64,000 bases of DNA from Pseudonocardia sp. C8 (GTDB taxonomy: Bacteria > Actinomycetota > Actinomycetes > Mycobacteriales > Pseudonocardiaceae), in contig NZ_JACMTR010000002.1 in NCBI RefSeq assembly GCF_014267175.1, positions 3,869,501 to 3,933,500 of the forward strand, written 5' to 3'. The notes beneath the pieces were generated by a model. It was not told the DNA's origin and searched no databases. It saw only the letters and a list, made by a program, of their open reading frames with translations. Shown here piece by piece: positions 33,828 to 42,379 of the stretch. Positions within the stretch are counted from its first letter, which is position 1. Each line of letters begins with the position of its first letter. The position numbers were made by a program, and so were the translations under genes.

Positions 33828-35735
33828 ATGGGTGAGACCGTCAGGCTCACCGTCGCGCAGGCGACCGTGAAGTTCCTCGGCGCGCAGTACAGCGAGCGCG
33901 ACGGGGTGCGGCAGAAGCTGTTCGAGGGCTGCTTCGGCATCTTCGGGCACGGCAACGTGGCCGGGCTGGGGCAGGCGCTGCTGCAGGCCGAGCTGCACGA
34001 GCCGGGCCTCCTGCCGTACGTGCTGGGCCGCAACGAGCAGGCCATGGTGCACACCGCGGTCGCCTACGCCCGGGCCAGCGACCGGCTGCGGACCTGGGCG
34101 GTGTCGTCCAGCGTCGGGCCGGGTGCGACGAACATGGTCACCGGCGCCGCGCTGGCCACGATCAACCGGCTGCCGGTCCTGCTGCTGCCGGCCGACACCT
34201 TCGCCGACCGGTCGGCGTCGCCGCTGCTGCAGGAACTGGAGAACCCGGCGGCCGGGGACGTGACCGTCAACGACGCGTTCCGGCCGGTCTCGGCCTACTT
34301 CGACCGGGTCTGGCGGCCCGAGCAGCTGCCGGCGGCGCTGCTGTCGGCGATGCGGGTGCTCACCGACCCGGCCGCCACCGGCGCGGTCACCGTCTGCTTC
34401 CCGCAGGACGTGCAGGCTCAGGCGCACGACTGGCCGGTCGAGCTGTTCGCCGAACGCACCTGGCACGTCGCCCGGCCCCGCCCGGAGACCTGGGCCGTGG
34501 AGCGGGCGGCCGAGCTGATCCGGTCCGCGGAGCGGCCGCTGGTCGTCGCCGGCGGCGGGGTGCACTACTCCGGCGCCACCGAGGCCCTGGCGGCGTTCTG
34601 CGCGGCCACCGGGATCCCGGTCGGGCAGAGCCAGGCCGGCAAGGGCACCCTCGCGTGGGACCACCCGCAGTGCCTGGGCGCGATCGGCTCCACCGGCACC
34701 ACCGCGGCCAACGCGATCGCGGCCGACGCCGACCTGGTGATCGGGATCGGCACCCGCTACTCGGACTTCACCACGGCCAGCCGCACCGCGTTCCAGAACC
34801 CGGGCGTGCGGTTCGTCAACGTCAACGTGGCCCCGATCGACGGCGTCAAGCACTCCGGGATCTCGGTCGTCGCCGACGCCCGGGAGACGCTCACCTCGCT
34901 CGCCGCGGAGCTGGCGGGACACCGGGTCGCCGAGGACTACGTCGCCGAGTACACCCGGCTCGACGCCGAGTGGGCGGCCACCGTGGACGCCGCCTACCAC
35001 CCGGCGGTACCGGCCGCCGGCGCCGGCGGCCGGCTCACCCAGAACGAGGTCATCGGGATGGTCAACGACCTGTCCGACCCGCGCGACGTCGTCGTCTGCG
35101 CGGCCGGGTCGATGCCCGGCGACCTGCACAAGCTGTGGCAGACGCGGGATGCGAAGGGCTACCACGTCGAGTACGGCTACTCCTGCATGGGCTACGAGGT
35201 CGCCGGCGGCCTCGGCGTCCGGCTGGCCTGCCCGGACCGCGACGTGTTCGTCATGGTCGGCGACGGCTCCTACCTGATGATGGCCACCGAGCTCGCCACC
35301 GCGGTGCAGGAGGGCATCAAGGTCATCACGGTGCTGGTGCAGAACCACGGCTTCGCCTCGATCGGGGCGCTGTCGGAGGAGCTCGGCTCGCAGCGGTTCG
35401 GCACCCGCTACCGCTACCGCTCGCCCGAGTCCGGGCGGCTCGACGGCGGCGTGCTGCCCCTGGACCTCGCGGCCAACGCCGAGAGCTTCGGGCTGCGGGT
35501 CATCCGCACCCACACCCCGGACGAGTTCGCCGCCGCGATCCGGACGGCGAAGGCCGCCGAGGACTCCACCGTCATCCACGTCGAGACCGACCCGCTGATC
35601 GGTGCCCCGGACTCGCGCTCCTGGTGGGACGTCCCGGTCTCCGAGGTCAGCGAGCTCGACTCCACCCGGGCCGCCCGCAAGATCTACGACGAGCACAAGG
35701 CCACCCAGCGGTCGTTCCTGCGGCCCAGCTCCTGA
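33828..35735 (+). CDS. iolD: 3D-(3,5/4)-trihydroxycyclohexane-1,2-dione acylhydrolase
   Basis: A 635-residue thiamine diphosphate-dependent enzyme that hydrolyses the cyclitol dione ring to 5-deoxy-glucuronate. N-terminal VRLTVAQATVKFLGAQYSE is typical of IolD. The catalytic Glu lies in LGRNEQAMVHTA, and the thiamine/Mg motif GDGSYLMM with the downstream VQNHGF is near residue 477. It belongs to the acetolactate synthase-like superfamily, but motif wording and the iol context make IolD secure. mmsA follows after 11 nt. Confidence 0.95.
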   Translation: MGETVRLTVAQATVKFLGAQYSERDGVRQKLFEGCFGIFGHGNVAGLGQALLQAELHEPGLLPYVLGRNEQAMVHTAVAYARASDRLRTWAVSSSVGPGATNMVTGAALATINRLPVLLLPADTFADRSASPLLQELENPAAGDVTVNDAFRPVSAYFDRVWRPEQLPAALLSAMRVLTDPAATGAVTVCFPQDVQAQAHDWPVELFAERTWHVARPRPETWAVERAAELIRSAERPLVVAGGGVHYSGATEALAAFCAATGIPVGQSQAGKGTLAWDHPQCLGAIGSTGTTAANAIAADADLVIGIGTRYSDFTTASRTAFQNPGVRFVNVNVAPIDGVKHSGISVVADARETLTSLAAELAGHRVAEDYVAEYTRLDAEWAATVDAAYHPAVPAAGAGGRLTQNEVIGMVNDLSDPRDVVVCAAGSMPGDLHKLWQTRDAKGYHVEYGYSCMGYEVAGGLGVRLACPDRDVFVMVGDGSYLMMATELATAVQEGIKVITVLVQNHGFASIGALSEELGSQRFGTRYRYRSPESGRLDGGVLPLDLAANAESFGLRVIRTHTPDEFAAAIRTAKAAEDSTVIHVETDPLIGAPDSRSWWDVPVSEVSELDSTRAARKIYDEHKATQRSFLRPSS

Positions 35736-35746
35736 GAAGAGGACAG

Positions 35747-37282
35747 ATGACTTCCACCATCGACGACCGGGCCGAGACCACGCCCGGCACCGTTCCCACG
35801 CTGTACCACTGGGCCGGCGGTGCCCGGCTCGAGGGCGCCTCCGGGCGCACGTCCGAGGTCACCAACCCGGCCACCGGCGCGGTCACCGCACACCTGCCGC
35901 TGGCCTCCGACGACGAGGCCGCCGCCGTCGTGGCCGCCGCGAAGGCCGCCTTCCCCGCCTGGCGCGACACCTCCCTGACCAAGCGCACCCAGATCCTGTT
36001 CCGGTTCCGCGAACTGCTCAACGCCCGCGCCGGCGAGCTCGCCGAGATCATCACCAGCGAGCACGGCAAGGTCCTCTCCGACGCCGCCGGCGAGGTCGCC
36101 CGTGGTCAGGAGGTCGTCGAGTTCGCCTGCGGCATCCCGCACCTGCTCAAGGGCTCGGCCACCGAGAACGCCTCCACCAAGATCGACGTCCACTCCATCC
36201 GCCAGCCCCTCGGCGTGGTCGGGATCATCTCCCCGTTCAACTTCCCGGCCATGGTCCCGATGTGGTTCTTCCCCATCGCCATCGCCACCGGCAACACCGT
36301 CGTGCTCAAGCCCTCGGAGAAGGTCCCCACCGCCGCGCTGTGGATCGCCGAGCTCTGGCGCGAGGCCGGCCTCCCGGACGGGGTGTTCAACGTCCTGCAC
36401 GGCGACAAGACCGCCGTCGACCACCTGCTCACCAACCCCGACGTCAAGTCGATCTCGTTCGTCGGCTCGACCCCGATCGCCCGCTACGTCTACGAGACCG
36501 GCACCGCCCACGGCAAGCGCGTCCAGGCCCTCGGCGGCGCCAAGAACCACATGGTCGTCCTGCCCGACGCCGACCTCGACCTCGCCGCCGACCAGGCCAT
36601 CAACGCAGGCTTCGGCTCCGCCGGCGAGCGCTGCATGGCCGTCTCCGCCCTGGTCGCCGTCGGCGACATCGCCGACACCCTCGTCGACAAGATCGCCGAA
36701 CGCGCCCGCGGCCTGCGCACCGGCGACGGCACCCGCAACACCGACATGGGCCCCCTCGTCACCAAGGCCGCCCAGGAACGCGTCTCGGGCTACATCGACG
36801 CCGGCGAGCAGGCCGGCGCCACCGTCGTCGTCGACGGCCGCACCGGCACCTACGACGCCGACGGGGACGGGTTCTTCGTCGGCCCCACCCTGCTCGACCA
36901 CGTCGGCACCGACATGACCGTCTACACCGACGAGATCTTCGGCCCCGTCCTGTCCGTCCTCCGCGTCGACACCTACGACCAGGCCGTCCAGCTCGTCAAC
37001 GCCAACCCCTACGGCAACGGCACCGCCCTGTTCACCCACGACGGCGGCGCCGCCCGCCGCTTCTCCAACGAGGTCGAGGTCGGCATGATCGGCATCAACG
37101 TGCCGGTCCCGGTCCCCATGGCCTACTACAGCTTCGGCGGCTGGAAGAACAGCCTGTTCGGCGACACCCACGCCCACGGCAGCGAAGGCGTCCACTTCTT
37201 CACCCGCGGCAAGGTCGTCACCACCCGCTGGCCCGACCCCAGCCACGCCGGACTCAACCTCGGCTTCCCCACCAACACCTGA
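35747..37282 (+). CDS. mmsA: CoA-acylating methylmalonate-semialdehyde dehydrogenase
   Basis: A 511-residue aldehyde dehydrogenase (IolA/MmsA) that turns malonate semialdehyde into acetyl-CoA and CO2, or methylmalonate semialdehyde into propionyl-CoA. The catalytic Cys296 is in GSAGERCMAVSA, and IISPFNFPAMVPMWFFPIA and LGGAKNHMVVLPDADLD are family hallmarks. It closes the catabolic operon. A GC-rich stem-loop follows the stop, before the transporter gene. GAGAAGAGGA precedes the ATG. Confidence 0.94.
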   Translation: MTSTIDDRAETTPGTVPTLYHWAGGARLEGASGRTSEVTNPATGAVTAHLPLASDDEAAAVVAAAKAAFPAWRDTSLTKRTQILFRFRELLNARAGELAEIITSEHGKVLSDAAGEVARGQEVVEFACGIPHLLKGSATENASTKIDVHSIRQPLGVVGIISPFNFPAMVPMWFFPIAIATGNTVVLKPSEKVPTAALWIAELWREAGLPDGVFNVLHGDKTAVDHLLTNPDVKSISFVGSTPIARYVYETGTAHGKRVQALGGAKNHMVVLPDADLDLAADQAINAGFGSAGERCMAVSALVAVGDIADTLVDKIAERARGLRTGDGTRNTDMGPLVTKAAQERVSGYIDAGEQAGATVVVDGRTGTYDADGDGFFVGPTLLDHVGTDMTVYTDEIFGPVLSVLRVDTYDQAVQLVNANPYGNGTALFTHDGGAARRFSNEVEVGMIGINVPVPVPMAYYSFGGWKNSLFGDTHAHGSEGVHFFTRGKVVTTRWPDPSHAGLNLGFPTNT

Positions 37283-37287
37283 CCCGG

Positions 37288-37321
37288 CCGGGGCGGCCGC
37301 CGGACCCGGTGGCCGCCCCGG
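37288..37321 (+). terminator. GC-rich stem-loop after mmsA
   Basis: CCGGGGCGGCC (37288-37298) pairs perfectly with GGCCGCCCCGG (37311-37321) across a 12-nt loop, six nt after the mmsA stop. No U-tract is seen. It probably ends or attenuates the iol operon message before the MFS gene. Confidence 0.6.
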
Positions 37322-37471
37322 GGCGGTCGGCGCCGCGTGCGGTGTCCCCCGGGGACGTCCGTGTACGCCCGCCCGGACCCCGCGCATCCGTGCCCGCGGC
37401 CCGGTGCTCAGGCGTGCCCGCCGCCCGGCCGCATCTCCCTCCGGCAACCCGGGAAACAAAGGAGTTCTCCG

Positions 37472-38932
37472 ATGACACATCCGGCACGTGAGGGCGAGAC
37501 GACCCTTCCGCCGCTCGTGCACGGTCCGTACCGCAAGCGGATCGGGCTCATCTCGATCGTCGCCTGCTTCGGTGGGCTGCTGTTCGGCTACGACACCGGC
37601 GTCAGCAACGGGGCCGAGCAGCCGATGCAGGCCGAGCTCGGCCTCTCCGACCTCGCGGTCGGGGTGGTCATCAGCTCGCTGGTCTTCGCCGCCGCGTTCG
37701 GTGCCCTGTTCGGCGGGCAGATCTCCGACCGGTGGGGACGCCGCAGGACGATCATCCTGCTCGCCGTCCTGTTCTTCGTCGGCACCCTGTGCGTGGTCCT
37801 CTCCCCCGGCTTCGGGCTCCTGGTCACCGGGCGGATCCTGCTCGGGCTCGCCGTCGGCGGGGCCTCGACCGTCGTCCCGGTCTACCTCGCCGAGCTCGCC
37901 CCGTTCGAGATCCGCGGGTCGATCACCGGCCGCAACGAGCTGGCCATCGTCACCGGCCAGCTCGCGGCGTTCGTCATGAACGCGATCATCGGCACGGTCC
38001 TCGGCCACGTCGACGGCGTCTGGCGGATCATGTTCGCCGTCTGCGCGCTGCCCGCAATCGCCCTGTTCATGGGCATGCTGCGGATGCCCGAGTCGCCGCG
38101 CTGGCTGGTCGAGAAGGGCCGCCGGGACGAGGCACTCGCCGTGCTGGAGTCCGTCCGCCCGCACGACCGCGCCGCCGCCGAGCTGGCCGACGTCGAGCGC
38201 ATCGCCGCCGAGGAGAAGCAGGAGCACCAGATCGGGCTGAAGGCGATCCTGGCCAACAAGTGGCTGGTCCGGATCGTGCTGGTAGGGATCGGGGTCGCCA
38301 TGGCCCAGCAGCTCACCGGCATCAACTCGATCATGTACTACGGCCAGCGGGTGCTGATCGAGGCCGGCTTCACCGCCGACGCCGCGCTCGTCGCCAACAT
38401 CGCCTCGGGCGTCTTCTCCGTCATCGGCGGCGTCATCGCGCTGTACAACATGGACCGGCTCGACCGGCGCAAGACCTTCGCCATCGGGCTGTCGCTGACC
38501 ACGACCTGCCACGTCCTGATCGGGTTCGCGTCCCTGCTGCTGCCGGTCGGCAACCCGCTGCGCCCCTACATCCTGCTGTTCCTGGTCGTGGCGTTCGTGT
38601 TCGCCATGCAGACCTTCCTCAACGTCGCGGTGTGGGTGTGGCTGGCCGAGGTCTTCCCGCTGCACATGCGCGGCCTCGGGATCGGCGTCGCGGTGTTCTT
38701 CGGCTGGACCACCAACGCCGTGCTCGCGCTGTTCTTCCCCTCGCTGGTCGCGGCGATCGGCATCACCGGCGCGTTCTTCCTGTTCGCCGGCGTCGGCGCG
38801 GTCGCGCTGGTCTTCGTCGTCACCCAGGTCCCGGAGACCCGCGGGGTGTCGCTGGAGAAGCTGGAGCACGACGTCACCCACGGCACGGTCTACGGCTTCC
38901 GGGCCGCGAAGGCCACCAAGGCGGTGGGGTGA
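37472..38932 (+). CDS. MFS sugar porter, probable inositol transporter
   Basis: A 486-residue major facilitator with about 12 hydrophobic segments. Sugar porter signatures are present: FGGLLFGYDTGV, SDRWGRRR, GRILLGLAVGGASTVVPVYLAELAP, PESPRWL, QQLTGINSIMYY and a C-terminal VPETRGVSLEKLE. Resemblance and context suggest inositol uptake (IolT-like). AAAGGAG sits seven nt before the ATG. A 60-codon gene overlaps its stop by 4 nt. With the ABC system, the island therefore has two importers. Confidence 0.9.
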   Translation: MTHPAREGETTLPPLVHGPYRKRIGLISIVACFGGLLFGYDTGVSNGAEQPMQAELGLSDLAVGVVISSLVFAAAFGALFGGQISDRWGRRRTIILLAVLFFVGTLCVVLSPGFGLLVTGRILLGLAVGGASTVVPVYLAELAPFEIRGSITGRNELAIVTGQLAAFVMNAIIGTVLGHVDGVWRIMFAVCALPAIALFMGMLRMPESPRWLVEKGRRDEALAVLESVRPHDRAAAELADVERIAAEEKQEHQIGLKAILANKWLVRIVLVGIGVAMAQQLTGINSIMYYGQRVLIEAGFTADAALVANIASGVFSVIGGVIALYNMDRLDRRKTFAIGLSLTTTCHVLIGFASLLLPVGNPLRPYILLFLVVAFVFAMQTFLNVAVWVWLAEVFPLHMRGLGIGVAVFFGWTTNAVLALFFPSLVAAIGITGAFFLFAGVGAVALVFVVTQVPETRGVSLEKLEHDVTHGTVYGFRAAKATKAVG

Positions 38933-39111
38933 CCGTGCACACCGGTTCCCTGCTCGACCGCGACGACCCGGCCGCCCAGCGGTTCTGGGCCCTCCTGATC
39001 TCCATGACGTCCGGGTTCGCGGCCCGGGCGGGCGTGCCGCTGGTCGAGCTCGGCCACGGCACCCCTGCCCCGGTGCCGCAGGTGCCCCGGCCACGGGACG
39101 GGCGGTCGTGA
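38929..39111 (+). CDS. Tiny 60-residue protein coupled to the transporter and dehydrogenase
   Basis: The GTG overlaps the MFS transporter stop (GTGA) and its own TGA overlaps the next GTG, so it is translationally linked on both sides. Codons end almost always in G or C as in neighbours. The protein begins MTVHTGSLLDRDD, has one amphipathic stretch (AAQRFWALLISMTSGFAA) and a Pro-rich, basic C-terminus. I do not recognise it. It may be a regulatory or transporter-associated microprotein, or simply spacer sequence that stays open. Confidence 0.55.
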   Translation: MTVHTGSLLDRDDPAAQRFWALLISMTSGFAARAGVPLVELGHGTPAPVPQVPRPRDGRS

Positions 39112-40271
39112 GCACGATCGGCGTCGGCGTCGTCGGTGCCGGCTGGATGGGGCACCTGCACGCCCGGGCCTACGCCCGGCTGCCGCACCACGTGACCGAC
39201 CTGCCGTGGCGGCCGCGGCTGGTCGCGGTGGCCGACCCGGTGCGGGCTGCGGGCGACGAGCACGTGTCCCGGTACGGGTTCGGCCGCGCCGTCACCGACT
39301 GGCGGGAGCTCGTGGCCGACCCGGAGATCGCGGCGGTCAGCGTGACGTCCCCGAACAGCACCCACCGCGAGGTCGGTGTGGCTGTCGCCGCGGCCGGAAA
39401 GCACCTGTGGATCGAGAAACCGGTCGGGCTCACCTCGTCCGACACCGCCGCGGTCGCCGCCGCCGTGCACGCCGCCGGGGTACACGCGACGGTCGGGTTC
39501 AACTACCGGATGGTCCCGGCCGTCGCCCGGGCGAAACGGCTGATCGACGAGGGGACGCTGGGCAGGCTCACGCACGCCCGGTTCCGGCTGCTCACCGACT
39601 TCGCCGCCGACCCGCACGGCGTGCTGAGCTGGCGGTTCACCCGCGAGCACGGCGGGTCCGGGGTGCTCAACGACCTCGCCGTGCACGGCGTCGACCTGAT
39701 CCGGTTCCTGGTCGGCGACCTGAGCGCGGTCGTGGCCGACGGCGACCGGTTCGTCCCGCGGCGGCCGCTCGCCGTCCCGGGTGCGAGCCAGTACGCCCGC
39801 GGCGACGCGGACTCCCCCGCCGGCGAGGTGGAGAACCTGGACTACGTCTCGGTGCTCGGCCGGGCCGGCGACGGGGTGATCGTGACGCTGGAGGCCAGCC
39901 GGGTCGCCGTCGGCGACCAGAACGACTACGGCTTCGAGATCCACGGGACCGAGGGCTTCGTCGCGTTCGACTTCCGCCGTCCGGGAGAGCTGCAGGTCGC
40001 CGCCGGGAGGTCCTACGTGGACCAACCGGTCACCACGCACGCCGCCGCGCCCGGCGACGGCGACTTCGCCCTGTTCCAGCCCGGCGCCGGGAACCCGACC
40101 GGGTTCGACGACCTCAAGGTCTCCGAGTGCGCCGCCTTCCTGCACGGCATCGCCGGGAACCGTTCCGGCGGCGCCACGATCGACGACGCCCTGGCCGCGG
40201 CCCGCGTGCTCGACGCGGTGGAGGGGGCGCTTCGCGCCCGTGAGTGGTTGGCAGTGCCAGAGCCCTCATGA
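39108..40271 (+). CDS. Gfo/Idh/MocA dehydrogenase
   Basis: A 387-residue NAD(P)-dependent oxidoreductase, longer than the other three in the window. The Rossmann start is VVGAGWMGHLHARAYARL, the lysine is in LWIEKPVGLT, and GFNYRMVPAVARAK plus the SGVLNDLAVHGVDLIRFLVG segment mark substrate and catalytic regions. It follows the MFS transporter and the tiny gene in one coupled unit, suggesting that it oxidises what the transporter brings in. Its 3' end overlaps that of the convergent sigma-factor gene by 6 nt. Confidence 0.83.
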   Translation: MSTIGVGVVGAGWMGHLHARAYARLPHHVTDLPWRPRLVAVADPVRAAGDEHVSRYGFGRAVTDWRELVADPEIAAVSVTSPNSTHREVGVAVAAAGKHLWIEKPVGLTSSDTAAVAAAVHAAGVHATVGFNYRMVPAVARAKRLIDEGTLGRLTHARFRLLTDFAADPHGVLSWRFTREHGGSGVLNDLAVHGVDLIRFLVGDLSAVVADGDRFVPRRPLAVPGASQYARGDADSPAGEVENLDYVSVLGRAGDGVIVTLEASRVAVGDQNDYGFEIHGTEGFVAFDFRRPGELQVAAGRSYVDQPVTTHAAAPGDGDFALFQPGAGNPTGFDDLKVSECAAFLHGIAGNRSGGATIDDALAAARVLDAVEGALRAREWLAVPEPS

Positions 40272-40280
40272 CCACTCACG
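40239..40280. terminator. Repeat-type stem-loop spanning convergent gene ends
   Basis: CGTGAGTGGT (40239-40248) pairs with ACCACTCACG (40271-40280) across a 22-nt loop holding TGGC-AGT-GCCA and both stop codons. The outer arms match the ends of the hairpin at 30128-30173, which also lies between convergent genes. Confidence 0.6.
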
Positions 40281-41468
40281 AGCGTCGAGGCGCCGCTCGA
40301 GCACGGCACGTTGGGCGGGGTTGGTCGTGAGCTCGAGCGCGCGGAGGTCGGCCTCGCGGGCCGGTCCGGGGTGGCCGAGCGCGCGGAGCAGTTCGGCGCG
40401 CGTGGCGTGGTAGAGGTGGTGGTCGGCCAGCGTCGCGGCGAGTCCGTCGAGCTCGCCGAGCGCGACGGCCGGTCCGGCGACGTGGCGCAGCGCGACGGCG
40501 CGGTTCAGGCGGACCACCGGGTTCGGCGTGTGCTGCAGCAGCATGTCGTAGAGCACCAGGATCTGGGCCCAGTCGGTGTCCGCCCAGGTCGGCGCCTCTG
40601 CGTGGCAGGCGACGATGGCCGCCTGCAGCTGGTAGGGACCGGCCCGGTGCCGGGCGGCGGCCTGGGCGAGCAGCTGGGTGGCGGCGTCGATCGCGTCGTG
40701 GTCGTACCGGCTGCGGTCCTGGTCGGGAAGCAGCACGATGCGGCCCTCGTCGTCGAACCGGGCCGCGGCGCGGGCCTCGTGCAGGCGGATCAACGCGAGG
40801 AGCCCGAGGACCTCGGGTTCGCGGGGCATCAGCCAGGCCAGGGAGGCGGCCAGCCATTCGGCGTCCTCGGCGAGCCTGCGGGAGTGTGCCCGGTCCGGTG
40901 TCGAGGACAGGTAGCCCTCGTTGAACAGCAGGTAGACGACGGTGAGGACCTCGTCGAGCCGGTCGGGAAGCTCGTCGTCGCCGGGGATGCGGTAGGGGAT
41001 CCCGGCGTCGGTGATCTTCCGTTTCGCCCGGGTGATGCGCCGGGCGACGGTCGTCTCCGGGACGAGGAACGCGGCGGCGATCTGCCCGGTGGTCAGACCG
41101 CACACGACGCGCAGCGTGAGGGCGATCTGGGCCTGGCGTGGCAGGGCCGGGTGGCAGCAGGTGAACACGAGCCGGAGCCGGTCGTCGGGTTCACCCGGGA
41201 CGGGCCACTGCAACTGCGCGAGCTTGTCGCGGTACCGGGTCTGGCGGCGCAGCACGTCGAGGCCACGACGCCGGGCGACGGTGAACAGCCAGGCGTCGGG
41301 ACGCTCGGGGATGCCTTCGGTCGGCCAGCGCCGGAGGGCGGCCTCGACGGCGTCCTGGACGAGGTCCTCGGCCGCGGCGAAGTCGCCGAGCAGGTGCACC
41401 AGTGACGCGGCGAGCCGGCCCGCATGCTCGCGGACGACGCGGGCCAGCTCGTCGTGGGTCGTGCTCAT
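40266..41468 (-). CDS. ECF42-type RNA polymerase sigma factor with C-terminal extension
   Basis: A 400-residue sigma factor. Sigma region 2 is seen in AAEDLVQDAVEAALRRWP and AWLFTVARRRGLDVLRR, and region 4 in LTTGQIAAAFLVPETTVARRITRAKRKI. A long C-terminal domain follows (YLLFNEGYLSS, LIRLHEARAAARFDDEGRIVLL, LNRAVALRHVAGPAVAL), typical of ECF42 members and without an anti-sigma partner. These are generally linked to DGPF-domain proteins, one of which is encoded 10 nt upstream. The extension probably controls activity or specificity. Confidence 0.9.
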   Translation of the reverse strand: MSTTHDELARVVREHAGRLAASLVHLLGDFAAAEDLVQDAVEAALRRWPTEGIPERPDAWLFTVARRRGLDVLRRQTRYRDKLAQLQWPVPGEPDDRLRLVFTCCHPALPRQAQIALTLRVVCGLTTGQIAAAFLVPETTVARRITRAKRKITDAGIPYRIPGDDELPDRLDEVLTVVYLLFNEGYLSSTPDRAHSRRLAEDAEWLAASLAWLMPREPEVLGLLALIRLHEARAAARFDDEGRIVLLPDQDRSRYDHDAIDAATQLLAQAAARHRAGPYQLQAAIVACHAEAPTWADTDWAQILVLYDMLLQHTPNPVVRLNRAVALRHVAGPAVALGELDGLAATLADHHLYHATRAELLRALGHPGPAREADLRALELTTNPAQRAVLERRLDAREWS

Positions 41469-41478
41469 CGCAGGCCGG

Positions 41479-41820
41479 TCACGACGCGGCGGGCCGGATC
41501 TCGACGATCGGGCACGCCGGCCAGGAGCGGGCCATCGCGAGCGCCTCGTCCAGGTCGGCGACCTCGACCTCGACGAAGCCGCTGACGATCTCCTTGCCCT
41601 CGACGAACGGGCCGTCGCTCACCTCCGCGCGGCCGTCCTGCAGGCGCACCGTGGTCGCGGTGTGCGCGGGTTGCAGGTGGACGTGACGGGTGATCCGGGC
41701 GTCGTGCTCGGCGAACCACCGGCCCACCTCGTCGTACGCGGCTCCCCGCTCGGCCTCGCCCATCGCGGCCAGCTCGTTCGCGTAGTCCTCGGTCTCGACG
41801 AACATCAGCACGTACTTCAC
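41479..41820 (-). CDS. YCII-related DGPF-domain protein
   Basis: A 113-residue ferredoxin-like (YCII) protein with the diagnostic DGPF motif in VSDGPFVEGKE and the N-terminal KYVLMFVETEDY strand. Its usual partner is an ECF42 sigma factor, encoded 10 nt downstream. It may modify a small molecule or act as an accessory to sigma control; the exact role is unknown. GGAGAGAGG precedes the GTG start. It lies 29 nt after the VOC gene in the same unit. Confidence 0.85.
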   Translation of the reverse strand: MKYVLMFVETEDYANELAAMGEAERGAAYDEVGRWFAEHDARITRHVHLQPAHTATTVRLQDGRAEVSDGPFVEGKEIVSGFVEVEVADLDEALAMARSWPACPIVEIRPAAS

Positions 41821-41849
41821 CTGATCCGCCTCTCTCCTCGCGATGTCGC

Positions 41850-42248
41850 TCAGCGTGCCGGGAGGGTGGCGTACAGGTCGATCCCGTTGCCGTCCGGATC
41901 GGCCACGGTGGCGTAGCGCATCCCCCAGAACGCGTCGAACGGTTCCTGCAGGCCCTGGTGGCCGGCCTCGGTCAGCTCCGCGTACGTCGCGTCGACCGCG
42001 GCCGGGTCCGCGCACTCGAAGGCGAAGAACGCACGGGGGCCGCCGGAGGCGGGGCTCCAGCCGGCGATCGTCTTGCCGCGCAGGTTCTCGGTGTCGAGCA
42101 TCAGGTGCATCCCGCCCGGCAGGTCGCACTGGGCGTGCTCGGAGGTGTGCGCGTCGATCTCGAACTCCAGCCCGAGCCGCCGGTAGAAGGTGATGGAGGC
42201 GTCCAGGTCGGACACCACGAGGTCGATCGCGTTCATCGTCGGGGTCAT
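41850..42248 (-). CDS. VOC (glyoxalase/bleomycin resistance) family protein
   Basis: A 132-residue vicinal-oxygen-chelate fold protein with two beta-alpha-beta-beta-beta modules: DLVVSDLDASITFYRRLGLEF and later TYAELTEAGHQGLQEPFDAFWGMRYATVADPDGNGIDLYA. Members bind metals and act as isomerases, dioxygenases or drug-binding proteins. A His/Glu metal set is only partly clear, so no reaction is assigned. GAGGAG lies five nt before the ATG. It is the first gene of the VOC-DGPF-ECF unit. Confidence 0.82.
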   Translation of the reverse strand: MTPTMNAIDLVVSDLDASITFYRRLGLEFEIDAHTSEHAQCDLPGGMHLMLDTENLRGKTIAGWSPASGGPRAFFAFECADPAAVDATYAELTEAGHQGLQEPFDAFWGMRYATVADPDGNGIDLYATLPAR

Positions 42249-42379
42249 CGTCGCTCCTCGGTCGTCGATGCGGTGGCGGCCGGGAGCCCGTCTCCCGCGC
42301 CTCACCAGGAAGACGTCCGGCGGGGCGGCGGATACGACAACCCGCGAGAGCAATTTCGCGGCGGGGGAACGCGCGGCTC

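Noticed and set aside
35684..39115. A very long minus-strand open frame opposite mmsA and the transporter
   Set aside because: It is a by-product of high GC content. The plus strand holds clear mmsA and MFS genes with motifs and ribosome sites, while this frame has no recognisable domain.
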